Of a stretch of 64,000 nucleotides of DNA, positions 26,294-34,132 are shown one piece after another (the first letter of the stretch is position 1; each line of letters opens with the position of its first letter). Both the position numbers and the translations under genes were made by a program. Source of the stretch: Sphingomonas sabuli (GTDB lineage Bacteria; Pseudomonadota; Alphaproteobacteria; Sphingomonadales; Sphingomonadaceae); the NCBI RefSeq assembly GCF_014352855.1, contig NZ_CP060697.1, forward strand, positions 2,314,001 through 2,378,000. Direction: 5' to 3'. Under the pieces are notes generated by a model that worked only from the letters and a program-made list of their open reading frames with translations, made no database searches and was not told the origin of the DNA.

Positions 26294-27195
26294 TCCGCCG
26301 CCGAGTCGGGTGACGGCGCGGCTACCTCGATACAGGCGCCGGCTACGCGGACCGTGACCGGGGTCTTGGCTTCGATCTCCCCGTCGACGCTGATCTTCTG
26401 GCGCGGCCGCGCCTCGAGCAGGATCTTCTTTCCGCTCCATTCGGTGGTGGTCAGGTCCTTGGCGGACATGTGGAGGAGGGTGGTGAACCAGCTCCAGCTC
26501 AAGCCCCATAAGCTCTTGCCGGTCACGGCCTGGATGACGATTTCACCACTGTCGATTTCCGCGCCCTCGACCAGCTGCACACCGCCATGGTGCGATCCAT
26601 TGGCGATGCGGGCTTCGGTCGCCCATGCGCTGTGGACGCTCCCGTCCTCCATGGTCACGCGCAACCGAAACGGCCGGAACTTGAAGGCGACGCGCGCGGC
26701 CCACAGCATGTAACCGAACATGCCCAGATACTTCTTCAGGTTGTGCGGCACGGTGTCGGCGATCAGCGGGCTAAGCCCCAGCGCCGCGGCGTTGGCGAAA
26801 TAATTGTCGTCGATCATGCCAAGGTCGATGCGCCGGCGCACGCCGTTGGCGATGGCATCCACCGCGGCGTCCAGATTGTCGCCGATGCCCAGCGTCTTGG
26901 CGAAGCTGTTGGCGGTGCCCAGCGGTAGCACGGCGAAGACCGTGCCCTTGCCGACGAAATGATCGACGTTGCTGCTGAGCGATCCGTCGCCGCCGCCGAT
27001 AATGACCATCGGCGCGCTGGCGATGGCCTTCTTGACGATCGGGTCCATGTCCTCCGGCTTCTTGACCGCATGACTATCGATAAGGTCGACGCCCGCGGCC
27101 GTCAGCTTGGCCACCGCGTCATCGAAAACGTCGGCGCCGCGGCGACTCATGGCGTTGACGATAAGGATCGCCTGTTTGGGAAGGGGTTGGGGCAT
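26263..27195 (-). CDS. diacylglycerol kinase-family lipid kinase
   Basis: This 310-residue protein of the DAGK_cat family has the nucleotide-binding loop GGGDGSL (residues 67-73) and [14 protein letters not shown] beta-sandwich C-terminal half contains ISVDGE and the N-terminal strand is [11 protein letters not shown]. Relatives phosphorylate diacylglycerol, sphingosine or other lipids. In a sphingolipid-making lineage a sphingoid kinase activity is possible but not shown. The 3' end overlaps valS by 31 bases, so the two genes terminate inside each other. Confidence 0.85.
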   Translation of the reverse strand: MPQPLPKQAILIVNAMSRRGADVFDDAVAKLTAAGVDLIDSHAVKKPEDMDPIVKKAIASAPMVIIGGGDGSLSSNVDHFVGKGTVFAVLPLGTANSFAKTLGIGDNLDAAVDAIANGVRRRIDLGMIDDNYFANAAALGLSPLIADTVPHNLKKYLGMFGYMLWAARVAFKFRPFRLRVTMEDGSVHSAWATEARIANGSHHGGVQLVEGAEIDSGEIVIQAVTGKSLWGLSWSWFTTLLHMSAKDLTTTEWSGKKILLEARPRQKISVDGEIEAKTPVTVRVAGACIEVAAPSPDSAADQPSRSSAAR

Positions 27196-27258
27196 GGCCT
27201 CGACCTAACCCCCCGCGGCGAGTTTCTATCCCCGGTCGCTTGCGCTAGAGGGCCCGCC

Positions 27259-28254
27259 ATGTCCCAGCCAGCCTATCCGTCGCTTCGCATGCGCCGCGGC
27301 CGCCGTGCACCCTGGATGCGCGAAATGCTGGCCGAACACCGGCTGCACCCAAGCGATTTCATCTGGCCGCTGTTCGTCTGTTCCGGCGATGGATGCGAAG
27401 AACCGATCGACGCGCTACCGGGCGTCAGCCGCTGGTCGGTCAACCGGCTGGGCGAGCGCGCCCGCGAAGCCGCCAGCGCCGGCATTCCCTGCATCGCCCT
27501 TTTTCCAAACACGCCGGGCGAATTGCGGAGCGAGGACGCACGCGAAGCGCTCAATGCCAACAATCTCATCTGCAGCGCGGTCAAGGCGATCAAGGACGCG
27601 GTGCCGGACATCGGCGTCCTGACCGACGTCGCGCTCGATCCGTACACCAGTCACGGCCACGACGGGCTGGTCGATGCCGACGGCTGCGTGGTCAACGACG
27701 ACACGGTCAAGCTGCTGGTCGAACAGGCGCTGGTCCAGTGCGGGGCCGGTGCCGATATCGTCGCCCCGTCCGACATGATGGATGGCCGCGTCGGCGCGAT
27801 CCGCGCGGCGCTTGAAGACGCCGGTCACTGCGACACCGCGATCATGGCCTATGCGGCCAAATATGCGTCAGCTTTCTATGGCCCGTTCCGCGACGCGGTC
27901 GGCAGCGGCGGGCGGTTGAAGGGCGACAAGCGCGGCTATCAGATGAACCCGGCCAATTCGGACGAGGCGCTGCGCGAAGTCGCGCTCGACATCGCAGAGG
28001 GTGCGGACATGGTGATGGTCAAGCCGGGCCTGCCCTATCTCGACGTGGTCCAGCGCGTCCGCGACACCTTCCAGGTGCCGACCTTCGCTTACCAGGTGTC
28101 GGGCGAATATGCGATGATCGAACATGCCGCGCGCGCAGGCGCGGGCGACCGCGACGCGCTGATGATGGAAACGTTGCTGGCGTTCAAACGGGCGGGCGCG
28201 ACCGGCGTTCTGACCTATCACGCGCTGGACGCGGCGCGGCTGCTCAATGGCTGA
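27259..28254 (+). CDS. hemB: delta-aminolevulinic acid dehydratase (porphobilinogen synthase)
   Basis: This 331-residue HemB carries the two Schiff-base lysines Lys201 (YAAKYAS) and Lys255 (MVKPGLPY). The metal site reads DVALDPYTSHGHDG, with Asp instead of the Cys triad, so it is the magnesium/potassium type seen in alphaproteobacteria, not the zinc type. It joins two 5-aminolevulinate molecules for haem synthesis. The ATG at 27259 gives the usual N-terminus; the longer open frame overlaps the divergent lipid kinase. The stop overlaps the next acetyltransferase gene by eight bases. Confidence 0.96.
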   Translation: MSQPAYPSLRMRRGRRAPWMREMLAEHRLHPSDFIWPLFVCSGDGCEEPIDALPGVSRWSVNRLGERAREAASAGIPCIALFPNTPGELRSEDAREALNANNLICSAVKAIKDAVPDIGVLTDVALDPYTSHGHDGLVDADGCVVNDDTVKLLVEQALVQCGAGADIVAPSDMMDGRVGAIRAALEDAGHCDTAIMAYAAKYASAFYGPFRDAVGSGGRLKGDKRGYQMNPANSDEALREVALDIAEGADMVMVKPGLPYLDVVQRVRDTFQVPTFAYQVSGEYAMIEHAARAGAGDRDALMMETLLAFKRAGATGVLTYHALDAARLLNG

Positions 28255-28834
28255 AGTGGTCGCGGAGACGGAGCGTCTCCGGCTGCGCACCTGGGACGAC
28301 GCCGACCTCGACGAATTCGTCCGCCATACCAACACGCCTGCGGTGATGCGCTGGCTCGGCGGCGTCTGGCCGCTCGACCAGCATCGTCAGGGCTTCGAGC
28401 GCATCCAGGCAATTCAGCGCGACCATGGCCACACCTTGTGGCTGGTCGAGCGCAAGGCTGACGCCGCGCTGCTCGGCTTTTGCGGGCTGAAGCGGGTCAA
28501 TTCGCCGGGCGGCGAGGCGATGCATGGCGAATTCGAAGTCGGCTGGCGCCTGCGCGAGGACGCGTGGGGGCAGGGCTATGCCAAGGAAGCGGCGATCGCC
28601 GCGCTTGACCTGGCCTTTGATACGCTGGGCGCTGACCACGTCGTTGCGCTGACCGTCCCGGGCAACCGCGACAGCCAGAAACTGATGTGGCGGCTTGGCA
28701 TGCATCGCCGCCCGGACCTTGATTTCATCGATCCCCGCTTTGACGATCCGGGCGACCTCAACCCGTCCATCATCCACCGGATCGACGCCGCGGAATGGCC
28801 GGCGGCCCGCACGGCCGCGCTTGGTCCGCGCTAG
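28247..28834 (+). CDS. GNAT family N-acetyltransferase (RimJ/RimL-like)
   Basis: This 195-residue protein has the opening ETERLRLRTWDDADLDEF, the acetyl-CoA loop WGQGYAKEAAIAAL and the closing NRDSQKLMWRLGM, all characteristic of RimJ/RimL-type acetyltransferases. The start overlaps hemB by eight bases, suggesting co-translation. The substrate is probably a protein N-terminus or a small amine and cannot be named. It ends convergently with a lipoprotein gene, overlapping four bases. Confidence 0.87.
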   Translation: MAEVVAETERLRLRTWDDADLDEFVRHTNTPAVMRWLGGVWPLDQHRQGFERIQAIQRDHGHTLWLVERKADAALLGFCGLKRVNSPGGEAMHGEFEVGWRLREDAWGQGYAKEAAIAALDLAFDTLGADHVVALTVPGNRDSQKLMWRLGMHRRPDLDFIDPRFDDPGDLNPSIIHRIDAAEWPAARTAALGPR

Positions 28835-29328
28835 CGGCGGAGCGCCGCCTGCATCTGGCTGATCGCCTGAACCTCGCGCTCGTCGATCGCCGAGACCTGC
28901 GCGGACGCCTGCCCGATCGCGCGCAGATTGGCAGCGCCGATACCGCCCGCGGCGATCAGCCGGTCGGCGGCAAGCGAGTCGATTTCACTCAGCGCCAGCG
29001 CCACCGGTGCGCGCGCTGCGACCGCCCGGGACAGCGCCTGCTGGGCGGCGACCCAGCCTTCGCCCTGCGCCGCGCCCGCCGACGCGACAGCGGACCGTGC
29101 CGCGGATGCCGCGCTCTGGAAGCCGCGGTCGCCAGCCTCGGCCTGGGCGACCAGCGTATTCAGCCGCTGCACCAGCTGCGGGTCCGCCTCGGCCGCGACG
29201 ACGGGGTCGGCGACCGGAACGCGCGGATCGATCGATTCGGCGGCGCGCGGCGCCAGCGAGGGGATCGGCCCATCCGGACTGGCGCATCCGGCCAGAAGGG
29301 CGAGGGGGAGAAGGAGCAGCGGGCGCAT
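28831..29328 (-). CDS. alanine-rich lipoprotein, unknown function
   Basis: This 165-residue protein has a clear lipoprotein signal (MRPLLLLPLALLAGC, Cys15), a Pro-containing linker and a long Ala/Gln/Glu-rich helical region (about residues 50-165) that could form a coiled coil or helical bundle. It resembles Lpp-like or DUF-type sphingomonad lipoproteins, but I cannot name a family. The longer frame upstream is rejected because it has no signal character and approaches the tRNA region. Confidence 0.65.
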   Translation of the reverse strand: MRPLLLLPLALLAGCASPDGPIPSLAPRAAESIDPRVPVADPVVAAEADPQLVQRLNTLVAQAEAGDRGFQSAASAARSAVASAGAAQGEGWVAAQQALSRAVAARAPVALALSEIDSLAADRLIAAGGIGAANLRAIGQASAQVSAIDEREVQAISQMQAALRR

Positions 29329-29437
29329 TGCGAGCGTGTCTAGGAAGCGCGGCGGCGCGGCGCAATCTGCCCCGTGCAGGGTTGCCACATATTGCTGCTC
29401 CCCCTATGTGCCCGCTGCCTCGCTTGTCGCGGCATCA

Positions 29438-29514
29438 GCGCCCGTAGCTCAGCTGGATAGAGCACCAGACTACGAATCTGGGGGCCGGAGGTTCGAATCC
29501 TTCCGGGCGCGCCA
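29438..29514 (+). tRNA. tRNA-Arg (anticodon ACG)
   Basis: The 77-nt cloverleaf has acceptor arms GCGCCCG (29438-29444) and CGGGCGC (29504-29510), discriminator G, and an encoded CCA (29512-29514). Its D arm contains GCTC-AGCTGGATAG-GAGC-type pairing. The anticodon stem is CCAGA/TCTGG around loop CTACGAA, and the T arm contains GGTTCGAATCC. Anticodon ACG reads CGN arginine codons after A-to-I editing by TadA. Confidence 0.97.
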
Positions 29515-29581
29515 TTTTCCACTCCCTCGCGAAAAATCGGTTGTTGAGCGTTCAGGCGGCACCTGTCACAACAGGATCGCA

Positions 29582-29641
29582 ATGACGCTCATGCTCGCCA
29601 CCGCCGCTTATTATTATCCCGACGAGGTTGGGATCGGCTGA
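29582..29641 (+). CDS. putative 19-residue leader peptide with three Tyr codons
   Basis: An ATG at 29582, with AGGA six bases upstream, opens the 19-codon frame MTLMLATAAYYYPDEVGIG and ends at TGA 29639-29641. Three consecutive TAT codons are striking in GC-rich DNA where TAC is available. The frame is followed within 32 bases by a strong terminator hairpin and then by phhA, the enzyme that makes tyrosine from phenylalanine. This is the layout of amino-acid attenuation. GAGGTTGG (29624-29631), inside the peptide gene, can pair with CCAACCTC (29663-29670) just ahead of the terminator. Its function as a leader is inferred. Confidence 0.5.
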   Translation: MTLMLATAAYYYPDEVGIG

Positions 29642-29672
29642 CGCGCGCTAAAGCACAGACCACCAACCTCGA

Positions 29673-29700
29673 CCCGCCAGCTTCGCTCGGCGGGTTTTTT
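29673..29700 (+). terminator. Rho-independent terminator or attenuator ahead of phhA
   Basis: CCCGCC (29673-29678) and GGCGGG (29689-29694) form a six-pair GC stem around AGCTTCGCTC, in which AGC and GCT can extend the pairing. TTTTTT follows at 29695-29700. It lies 23 bases before the phhA start, so it would stop any transcript from the tRNA or leader before the gene unless it is prevented from folding. Confidence 0.75.
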
Positions 29701-29722
29701 GTTGCCGAAGAAGGACCGGACC

Positions 29723-30511
29723 ATGTTGCAAGCCAACGATCGCGAGACCGACCCGCCGAAGCAGGGCTGGCAATCCTATGTCGTGCCGCAGGGGTGGGAG
29801 GCATTCTCGGCCGAGGACCATGCGGTCTGGGACCTGCTGTTCGAGCGCCAGTCGCAGCTGCTGGGATCGCGGGTGGTGGCGCCGTTCCTCGACGGCATCG
29901 ACCTGCTGCGCCTGTCGCACCCCGGCATCCCGGAGCTTGGCGAGCTTAACGCGATCCTCGTCCCCCGCACCGGATGGAGGACTGTCGCCGTGCCGGGGCT
30001 GGTGCCGGACGACGTCTTCTTCGCCATGCTGTCGGAACGGGTGTTCCCGGTCGGCAATTTCATCCGCACCCGCGACCAGATCGACTATCTCGAAGCGCCC
30101 GACTGCTTCCATGACCTGTTCGGCCACATTCCGATGCTCGCCAATCACGATTTCGCGCACATGGTCGAACATGTCGGGCGGCTGGGCCTTGCCGCGGTGG
30201 CGCGCGGGGAGGGCGAGCGGGTCGCCCGCCTGTACTGGCACAGCGTCGAATTCGGTCTGGCGCTGGAAGGCGGCGATCTGAAGATCCTTGGCGCCGGGCT
30301 CGCATCCAGCTTCGGGGAAGCGCATTTCAGCCTGGAAGACGAAAGGGTGGAGCGGACGCCCTTTACGGTCGGGCGGGCGGTGGCGACCGCTTATCGGCAC
30401 GACGCGTTCCAGCCGCGCTATCTCGTTTCGAGCTCGCTGGATCAGACCATCGCCAGCGTTACCGCCCTGAAGGCCGACCGCCTGCTCGGCCTGCAAATGG
30501 AGGAGGCTTAG
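29723..30511 (+). CDS. phhA: phenylalanine 4-monooxygenase
   Basis: This 262-residue monomeric aromatic amino-acid hydroxylase has the iron ligands His130 and His135 (CFHDLFGHIP) and Glu176 (YWHSVEFGL). It is the normal bacterial length, lacking the animal regulatory domain. It converts phenylalanine to tyrosine using oxygen and tetrahydropterin. The ATG at 29723 has AAGGA nine bases ahead. A terminator hairpin and a Tyr-rich short frame just upstream suggest attenuation by tyrosine supply. The 3' end overlaps a small minus-strand gene by four bases. Confidence 0.93.
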   Translation: MLQANDRETDPPKQGWQSYVVPQGWEAFSAEDHAVWDLLFERQSQLLGSRVVAPFLDGIDLLRLSHPGIPELGELNAILVPRTGWRTVAVPGLVPDDVFFAMLSERVFPVGNFIRTRDQIDYLEAPDCFHDLFGHIPMLANHDFAHMVEHVGRLGLAAVARGEGERVARLYWHSVEFGLALEGGDLKILGAGLASSFGEAHFSLEDERVERTPFTVGRAVATAYRHDAFQPRYLVSSSLDQTIASVTALKADRLLGLQMEEA

Positions 30512-30660
30512 GCGAGGACGCTGGCGCTCAACTCCGCGCGCGAGGCGAAATCCTCGGCCAGTTTGCTGTGCCAGGCACGGGCCGTATCGGTGATCGCGCG
30601 CTGCGCCGCCAAGCGCTCTTCCACAGCCCGCCGCCGATAATAACGGTGATTTGACTCCAT
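30508..30660 (-). CDS. small conserved-looking basic protein, unknown function
   Basis: This 50-residue protein starts at the ATG at 30658-30660 behind AGAGGGGGG. It reads MESNHRYYRRRAVEERLAAQ at the N-terminus and continues as an amphipathic helix rich in Ala, Arg and Glu. Short proteins with a YYxRRA-type start followed by a helical tail are common in sphingomonads, but I know of no function. The much longer open frame upstream is not credible. It ends convergently with phhA. Confidence 0.55.
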   Translation of the reverse strand: MESNHRYYRRRAVEERLAAQRAITDTARAWHSKLAEDFASRAELSASVLA

Positions 30661-30846
30661 CGAACCCCCCTCTGGTCGGGACGGACGATGCGCCCGAGTT
30701 CCTAAGAGATGGTTAATATCCACAGGCGTCCCGCCCCGGCACAGCCGCATATGCACGAATGACACAGTCGGCCGGACAATGGATGATCGCGGAAACCTAT
30801 CGAGTGAGTGCTCGTTGTGGCGTAAAGTCTTGAAAGGAAACATCCC

Positions 30847-31101
30847 GTGCTCAACACTACTTCCTTTGGCCGGGGACATTTCGATCCGAACGCGCGCGGC
30901 TATCACGTCGCCTATCGCGAAGGAGCGGTCAATCATTGTCCCGGTTGCGGCCGCAGCCACTGGCATATCGGTCGCCTCAGCGCCGAATGCGCTTTCTGTT
31001 CGACCGCGCTGCCGCTGGCGGAATCGCACTGCCAGGGTCAGACCGCGACGGTCACCCGCCGGTCATGGCCGGTGTATCCGACGATCGAGCAGGCCTCTTA
31101 A
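30847..31101 (+). CDS. small zinc-ribbon protein
   Basis: This 84-residue protein has two CxxC pairs, Cys31/Cys34 (NHCPGCGRSHWHIGR) and Cys48/Cys51 (AECAFCSTALP), forming a probable zinc ribbon, with an aromatic N-terminal half and a flexible tail. It starts with GTG at 30847, eight bases after AAGGA. Such single zinc ribbons often bind nucleic acid or act as small adaptor proteins. The function is unknown, and no operon partner overlaps it. The 186-bp gap before it shows no other gene. Confidence 0.65.
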   Translation: MLNTTSFGRGHFDPNARGYHVAYREGAVNHCPGCGRSHWHIGRLSAECAFCSTALPLAESHCQGQTATVTRRSWPVYPTIEQAS

Positions 31102-31124
31102 CCTACCGGCAAGTGTAAATCTGC

Positions 31125-31166
31125 CATTCGCCCCTCATCCACGGATTGTGGTAGGAGGGGCGAATG
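31125..31166 (+). promoter_or_regulatory. long hairpin covering the ribosome site and start codon of the next gene
   Basis: CATTCGCCCCTC (31125-31136) and GAGGGGCGAATG (31155-31166) are perfect 12-bp inverted repeats. Inside the 18-base loop, CCAC (31139-31142) and GTGG (31148-31151) can add four more pairs. The right arm contains both the GGAGGGG ribosome-binding sequence and the ATG at 31164-31166, so the mRNA would hide its own initiation site. No T-run follows, so it is not a standard terminator. Confidence 0.65.
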
Positions 31167-31520
31167 TTTCTGCGTCTTCCGATTCTGCTGGCGGCCGCGA
31201 TTGCATTGTCGCCCGCGCCCGCGCTGGCCCAGGCGGGCCGCTTCCTGATCGTCAACAACACAGACATCGACTTCAGCGCCGTCCAGGTGCGCCCGGTCGG
31301 CTCGAACCAGTGGTTGCCGCTGGTGGTGAAGCCCGTGCCCGTGACGCGTAGCGGCGGGCAAGGAAACGTCGACTTTAATAATCCGGAGTGTGCGTTCGAT
31401 CTTCAGGCGACGCTGCCGGACGGCCGCGTGGTCGTGTGGTCTCGGCTGAACCTTTGCGAGACCAAGGCCGTGACGTTGAATCGAAGCGCGTCCGGCGAGC
31501 TATGGGCGGATTACCGCTAG
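31164..31520 (+). CDS. small secreted protein, unknown function
   Basis: This 118-residue protein has a Sec signal peptide (MFLRLPILLAAAIALSPAPA then LAQ) and a mature part with alternating beta strands (RFLIVNNTDIDFSAVQVRPVGS). It has two cysteines (PECAFDL and LNLCETK) likely to be disulfide-bonded. It looks like a periplasmic or secreted beta-sandwich protein, of the kind annotated as Tat-pathway or hypothetical in sphingomonads. Its start codon and ribosome site are buried in a 12-bp stem. The 3' part is overlapped antisense by the minus-strand membrane gene. Confidence 0.7.
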   Translation: MFLRLPILLAAAIALSPAPALAQAGRFLIVNNTDIDFSAVQVRPVGSNQWLPLVVKPVPVTRSGGQGNVDFNNPECAFDLQATLPDGRVVVWSRLNLCETKAVTLNRSASGELWADYR

Positions 31521-31752
31521 CCACTGCGGCCGTCGCCAGCGCGCCCTTGCGCGGGACCGAATCGAGCAGCTTCGCACCGGCCAGGAACACGACACCCGTG
31601 CAGGCGAGGGCGAGGATGTAGCCCGACGCGCCGGGGTAATCGGCCATGTAATGCTGGCCCCGTTCGACCGCGCCGAGCGCGATGGCATAGATCACCACCC
31701 ACGCCTCGAAGCGCGTTTCAATCCGGAAGAGCCGGCCAATTTTCTTCAACAT
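31375..31752 (-). CDS. small membrane protein with antisense-overlapping tail
   Basis: The first 75 or so residues (LKKIGRLFRIETRFEAWVVI, then YAIALGAVERG and ILALACTGVVFLAGAKLLD) form an interfacial helix and two membrane helices, resembling a short sphingomonad protein family that normally ends soon after. Here the frame continues for about 50 polar residues lying antisense to the secreted-protein gene at 31164-31520. That suggests the original stop was lost or that the tail is not functional. I start at ATG 31752; a Met two codons upstream is possible. The function is unknown. Confidence 0.6.
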   Translation of the reverse strand: MLKKIGRLFRIETRFEAWVVIYAIALGAVERGQHYMADYPGASGYILALACTGVVFLAGAKLLDSVPRKGALATAAVASGNPPIARRTRFDSTSRPWSRKGSAETTRPRGRPAASPEDRTHTPDY

Positions 31753-31862
31753 CGCCATTTGTTAACGCCTGAACGAGCCAGACGCAGTTTTGAGCCGTTT
31801 AAATCCTAAGGGACAAGGTTAAATCGGCGGTAACTTTTAGCGCTTTTGTCCCGTTTCGGGAT

Positions 31863-33116
31863 TCAGGCGAGTTGGGCGAGGTCGAGCTCGTTCAGAAGCG
31901 CCAGCCGGGCCCGTTCGATGGTTTCGACGAGTGCCGGATCGCGCAAGCCGTCATTGCCGATCGTCTGCGGCCAGTGCGCCTCGATCACCGCGGCGATCCG
32001 GTCGAGCTTGGCAGCGTCGACCATGAACCGCGGATCGACCGTTGCCGGATCGGCGAGAACGCGCAGCCGCAGGCAGGCTGGCCCACCGCCGTTGGCCATC
32101 GACTGGCGAACATCGACGACTTCTACCTTCCGGATCGGGCCGTTGCCGGACAGGTGCCGTTGCAGCCAGGCCCAGACGCTGGGCGTTTCCCGCGCTTCGC
32201 TGGGAACGATCAGCGTCATTTCGCCGTCCGGCGGGCTGACCAGTTGCGCGTTGAACAGATAAGATGTGACGGCGTCCGCGATCGGCACATCGGCGGCGCT
32301 CACTTCGACCAGTTCGAACCCCGGCACCAGACGCTCGCACCCTGCGACCACCGCATCCCGGTCGGCGAACGCCTGTTCGTGCGCGAACAGGACGCGTTCG
32401 TTGGCAACGGCGACGACGTCATTGTGAAAGGCGCCGGCCTCGATCGCCTGCGGCGACTGTTCGGCGAAGATGGTGCGCTCGGGATCGAGCTGATGAAAGC
32501 GAGCGATGGCCTTGCATGCCTCGATATGCTGGCGCGCCGGAAAGGCGCCGCCGGTGCGGCCGTAGACGAACACCTCGACACCGGACTCGCCATGGCTGGC
32601 GCACAGCCGCATGTGGTTGGCCGCGCCTTCGTCGCCGAACACGCCCGGCACCGGACCGTGGACGGTGAAGGCGGCGCGGTCGGCAAAGGCGACCTGCAAT
32701 TGTGCCAGCGTCGCCTGCCATTCGTGACTGCGGTGCGGCATGGTGCGCAGGTTGGCGACGGTCAGGTGGCAGGTGCCGTCGCCGGTGTCGGGCGCTGGCG
32801 ATACGGTCGCCGCATTGGCGGCCCACATGGCGGAAGCCGACATGGCGTTGGCGGCAAGCGCGTCGTCGGCCTGCTCGATGGTCGTGCCAAGCCGTGCCAG
32901 CCAGTCCCGGTCCGGCCGCGGGTGGGGCAGGAAGATGCCCTGCGCCAGCCCGAGCTGCAGGTTGGCGCGCATCTTCTCAACGCCTTCCAGCGCCGCGGCG
33001 CGCGGCTGCGAGACCTGCCGCGCGTTGCGCGTCGACGCGAGGTTGCCAAGGCTGAGCCCGGCATAATTGTGGCTGGGGCCGACGATGCCGTCGAAATTGA
33101 TCTCGCGCAGCGGCAT
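31863..33116 (-). CDS. astB: N-succinylarginine dihydrolase
   Basis: This 417-residue AstB has N-terminal MPLREINFDGIVGPSHNYAG (start of the pentein fold) and the catalytic cysteine in GGGPACLRLRV (Cys348). The His-containing SLGNLAS/NDVVAVAN and DGE segments are typical of the family. It converts succinylarginine to succinylornithine, releasing ammonia and carbon dioxide. Its start overlaps the astA stop (TGATG), and it is the last gene of the M20-astA-astB operon. Beyond it a 104-bp gap holds only a weak TCCCG/CGGGA dyad overlapping the stop. Confidence 0.95.
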   Translation of the reverse strand: MPLREINFDGIVGPSHNYAGLSLGNLASTRNARQVSQPRAAALEGVEKMRANLQLGLAQGIFLPHPRPDRDWLARLGTTIEQADDALAANAMSASAMWAANAATVSPAPDTGDGTCHLTVANLRTMPHRSHEWQATLAQLQVAFADRAAFTVHGPVPGVFGDEGAANHMRLCASHGESGVEVFVYGRTGGAFPARQHIEACKAIARFHQLDPERTIFAEQSPQAIEAGAFHNDVVAVANERVLFAHEQAFADRDAVVAGCERLVPGFELVEVSAADVPIADAVTSYLFNAQLVSPPDGEMTLIVPSEARETPSVWAWLQRHLSGNGPIRKVEVVDVRQSMANGGGPACLRLRVLADPATVDPRFMVDAAKLDRIAAVIEAHWPQTIGNDGLRDPALVETIERARLALLNELDLAQLA

Positions 33117-34132
33117 CAGCGCGCCACGCTGAGGATCTCGTCCCCCTCGCCGACTTCCAGCAGGTCGGCCGCTTCGCGGTCGATGATCACCTTGTCCTCG
33201 CCGTCGAAGGCGACGCTGGCGCAGCAGGCGCGAAAGTCCATCAACTGGCCCGCAGCAAGCAGCACGCGCTCGCTGCCGGTGTCACCGACCGCCGCGATCT
33301 TGAGCGGCTTGGCATCCTGCACCGTCTTGATGGCGTCGGTTTGCGCGACGACGGTCGGCCCGCCGTCGAAAATGTCGACGTAGCGATCGAACACGAAGCC
33401 TTCGTTCTCCAGCATCTTCAGGGCCGCCCGGCCGCTGGGATGCGGTTGGCCCATCACGGCCCGGGCACTGTCGGGCAGCAAGGACACATAGATCGGCGTT
33501 CGTGGCATCAGATCGGCGATGAAGCGGGTGCCGTGAACGGCATTGAACTCGTCGGCCTCGGGGAAGGTCATGTCGAAGAAGCGACCCGCCAGCGCGTCCC
33601 AGAAGGGTGCATTGCCGGCCTCGTCCATGACTCCGCGCAATTCGGCCAGCGTACGCTCGCCGAACCGCTGGCGGTGGAGCTTGATAAACAGATAGCGGCT
33701 GCGCGACAGCAGGGCGCCAAGCCCGCCGGCACGACTTTCCGGATGGAGGAACAGGCCGCCCACCTCCGACGACCCTTCAAGGTCGGTGGTCAACGACAGC
33801 AACTGGTTGCGAAAGGTCTTATCCAGTTCCGGACTGACCTGCGTCAGCGTGGTAACGTTATAGCTGTAGAACGGCTGCACGACGCCGACCTGCCCGAAGA
33901 CTTGGCAGGTGCCGCGGATCGCGCCGGTCTTCGGATCCTCGAGCACGAACACGTAAAGATCGCCGCGTTGTTCGTCTGTTTTGCGCGCAAAGGATTGGGC
34001 CGACCGTTCCAGCTTGGCGACCAGGGTCGGCTTGTCGGGCGGCAGGTTGGTGAAGCCGCCGCCGGTCAGCTTGGCCATCTTGTAGATGGCGGGATAATCG
34101 TCCGGCCGCGCCGGTCTGACGCGGAAGGTCAC
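33116..34132 (-). CDS. astA: arginine N-succinyltransferase
   Basis: This 338-residue AstA has a GNAT-related core with RVRPARPDDYPAIYKMAKLTG at the start (quoted in part), TNLPPDK, FYSYNVTTLTQVSPELD, and EVGGLFLHPESRAGGLGALLSRSRYLF. It transfers succinyl from succinyl-CoA to arginine, the first step of the AST pathway. It uses a GTG start that forms a GTGA overlap with the stop of the upstream M20 hydrolase, so the operon is translationally coupled. Only one astA copy is present, unlike species with aruF/aruG pairs. Confidence 0.95.
   Translation of the reverse strand: MTFRVRPARPDDYPAIYKMAKLTGGGFTNLPPDKPTLVAKLERSAQSFARKTDEQRGDLYVFVLEDPKTGAIRGTCQVFGQVGVVQPFYSYNVTTLTQVSPELDKTFRNQLLSLTTDLEGSSEVGGLFLHPESRAGGLGALLSRSRYLFIKLHRQRFGERTLAELRGVMDEAGNAPFWDALAGRFFDMTFPEADEFNAVHGTRFIADLMPRTPIYVSLLPDSARAVMGQPHPSGRAALKMLENEGFVFDRYVDIFDGGPTVVAQTDAIKTVQDAKPLKIAAVGDTGSERVLLAAGQLMDFRACCASVAFDGEDKVIIDREAADLLEVGEGDEILSVAR

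Noticed and set aside
29438..29514. tRNA-Arg as an attachment site for an integrated element
   Set aside because: No duplicated tRNA end, integrase or composition change lies beside it; downstream genes are housekeeping.
31872..33383. 503-codon open frame antisense to astB
   Set aside because: It overlaps a well-supported astB frame, and its translation is low-complexity Arg/Gly-rich with no motifs.
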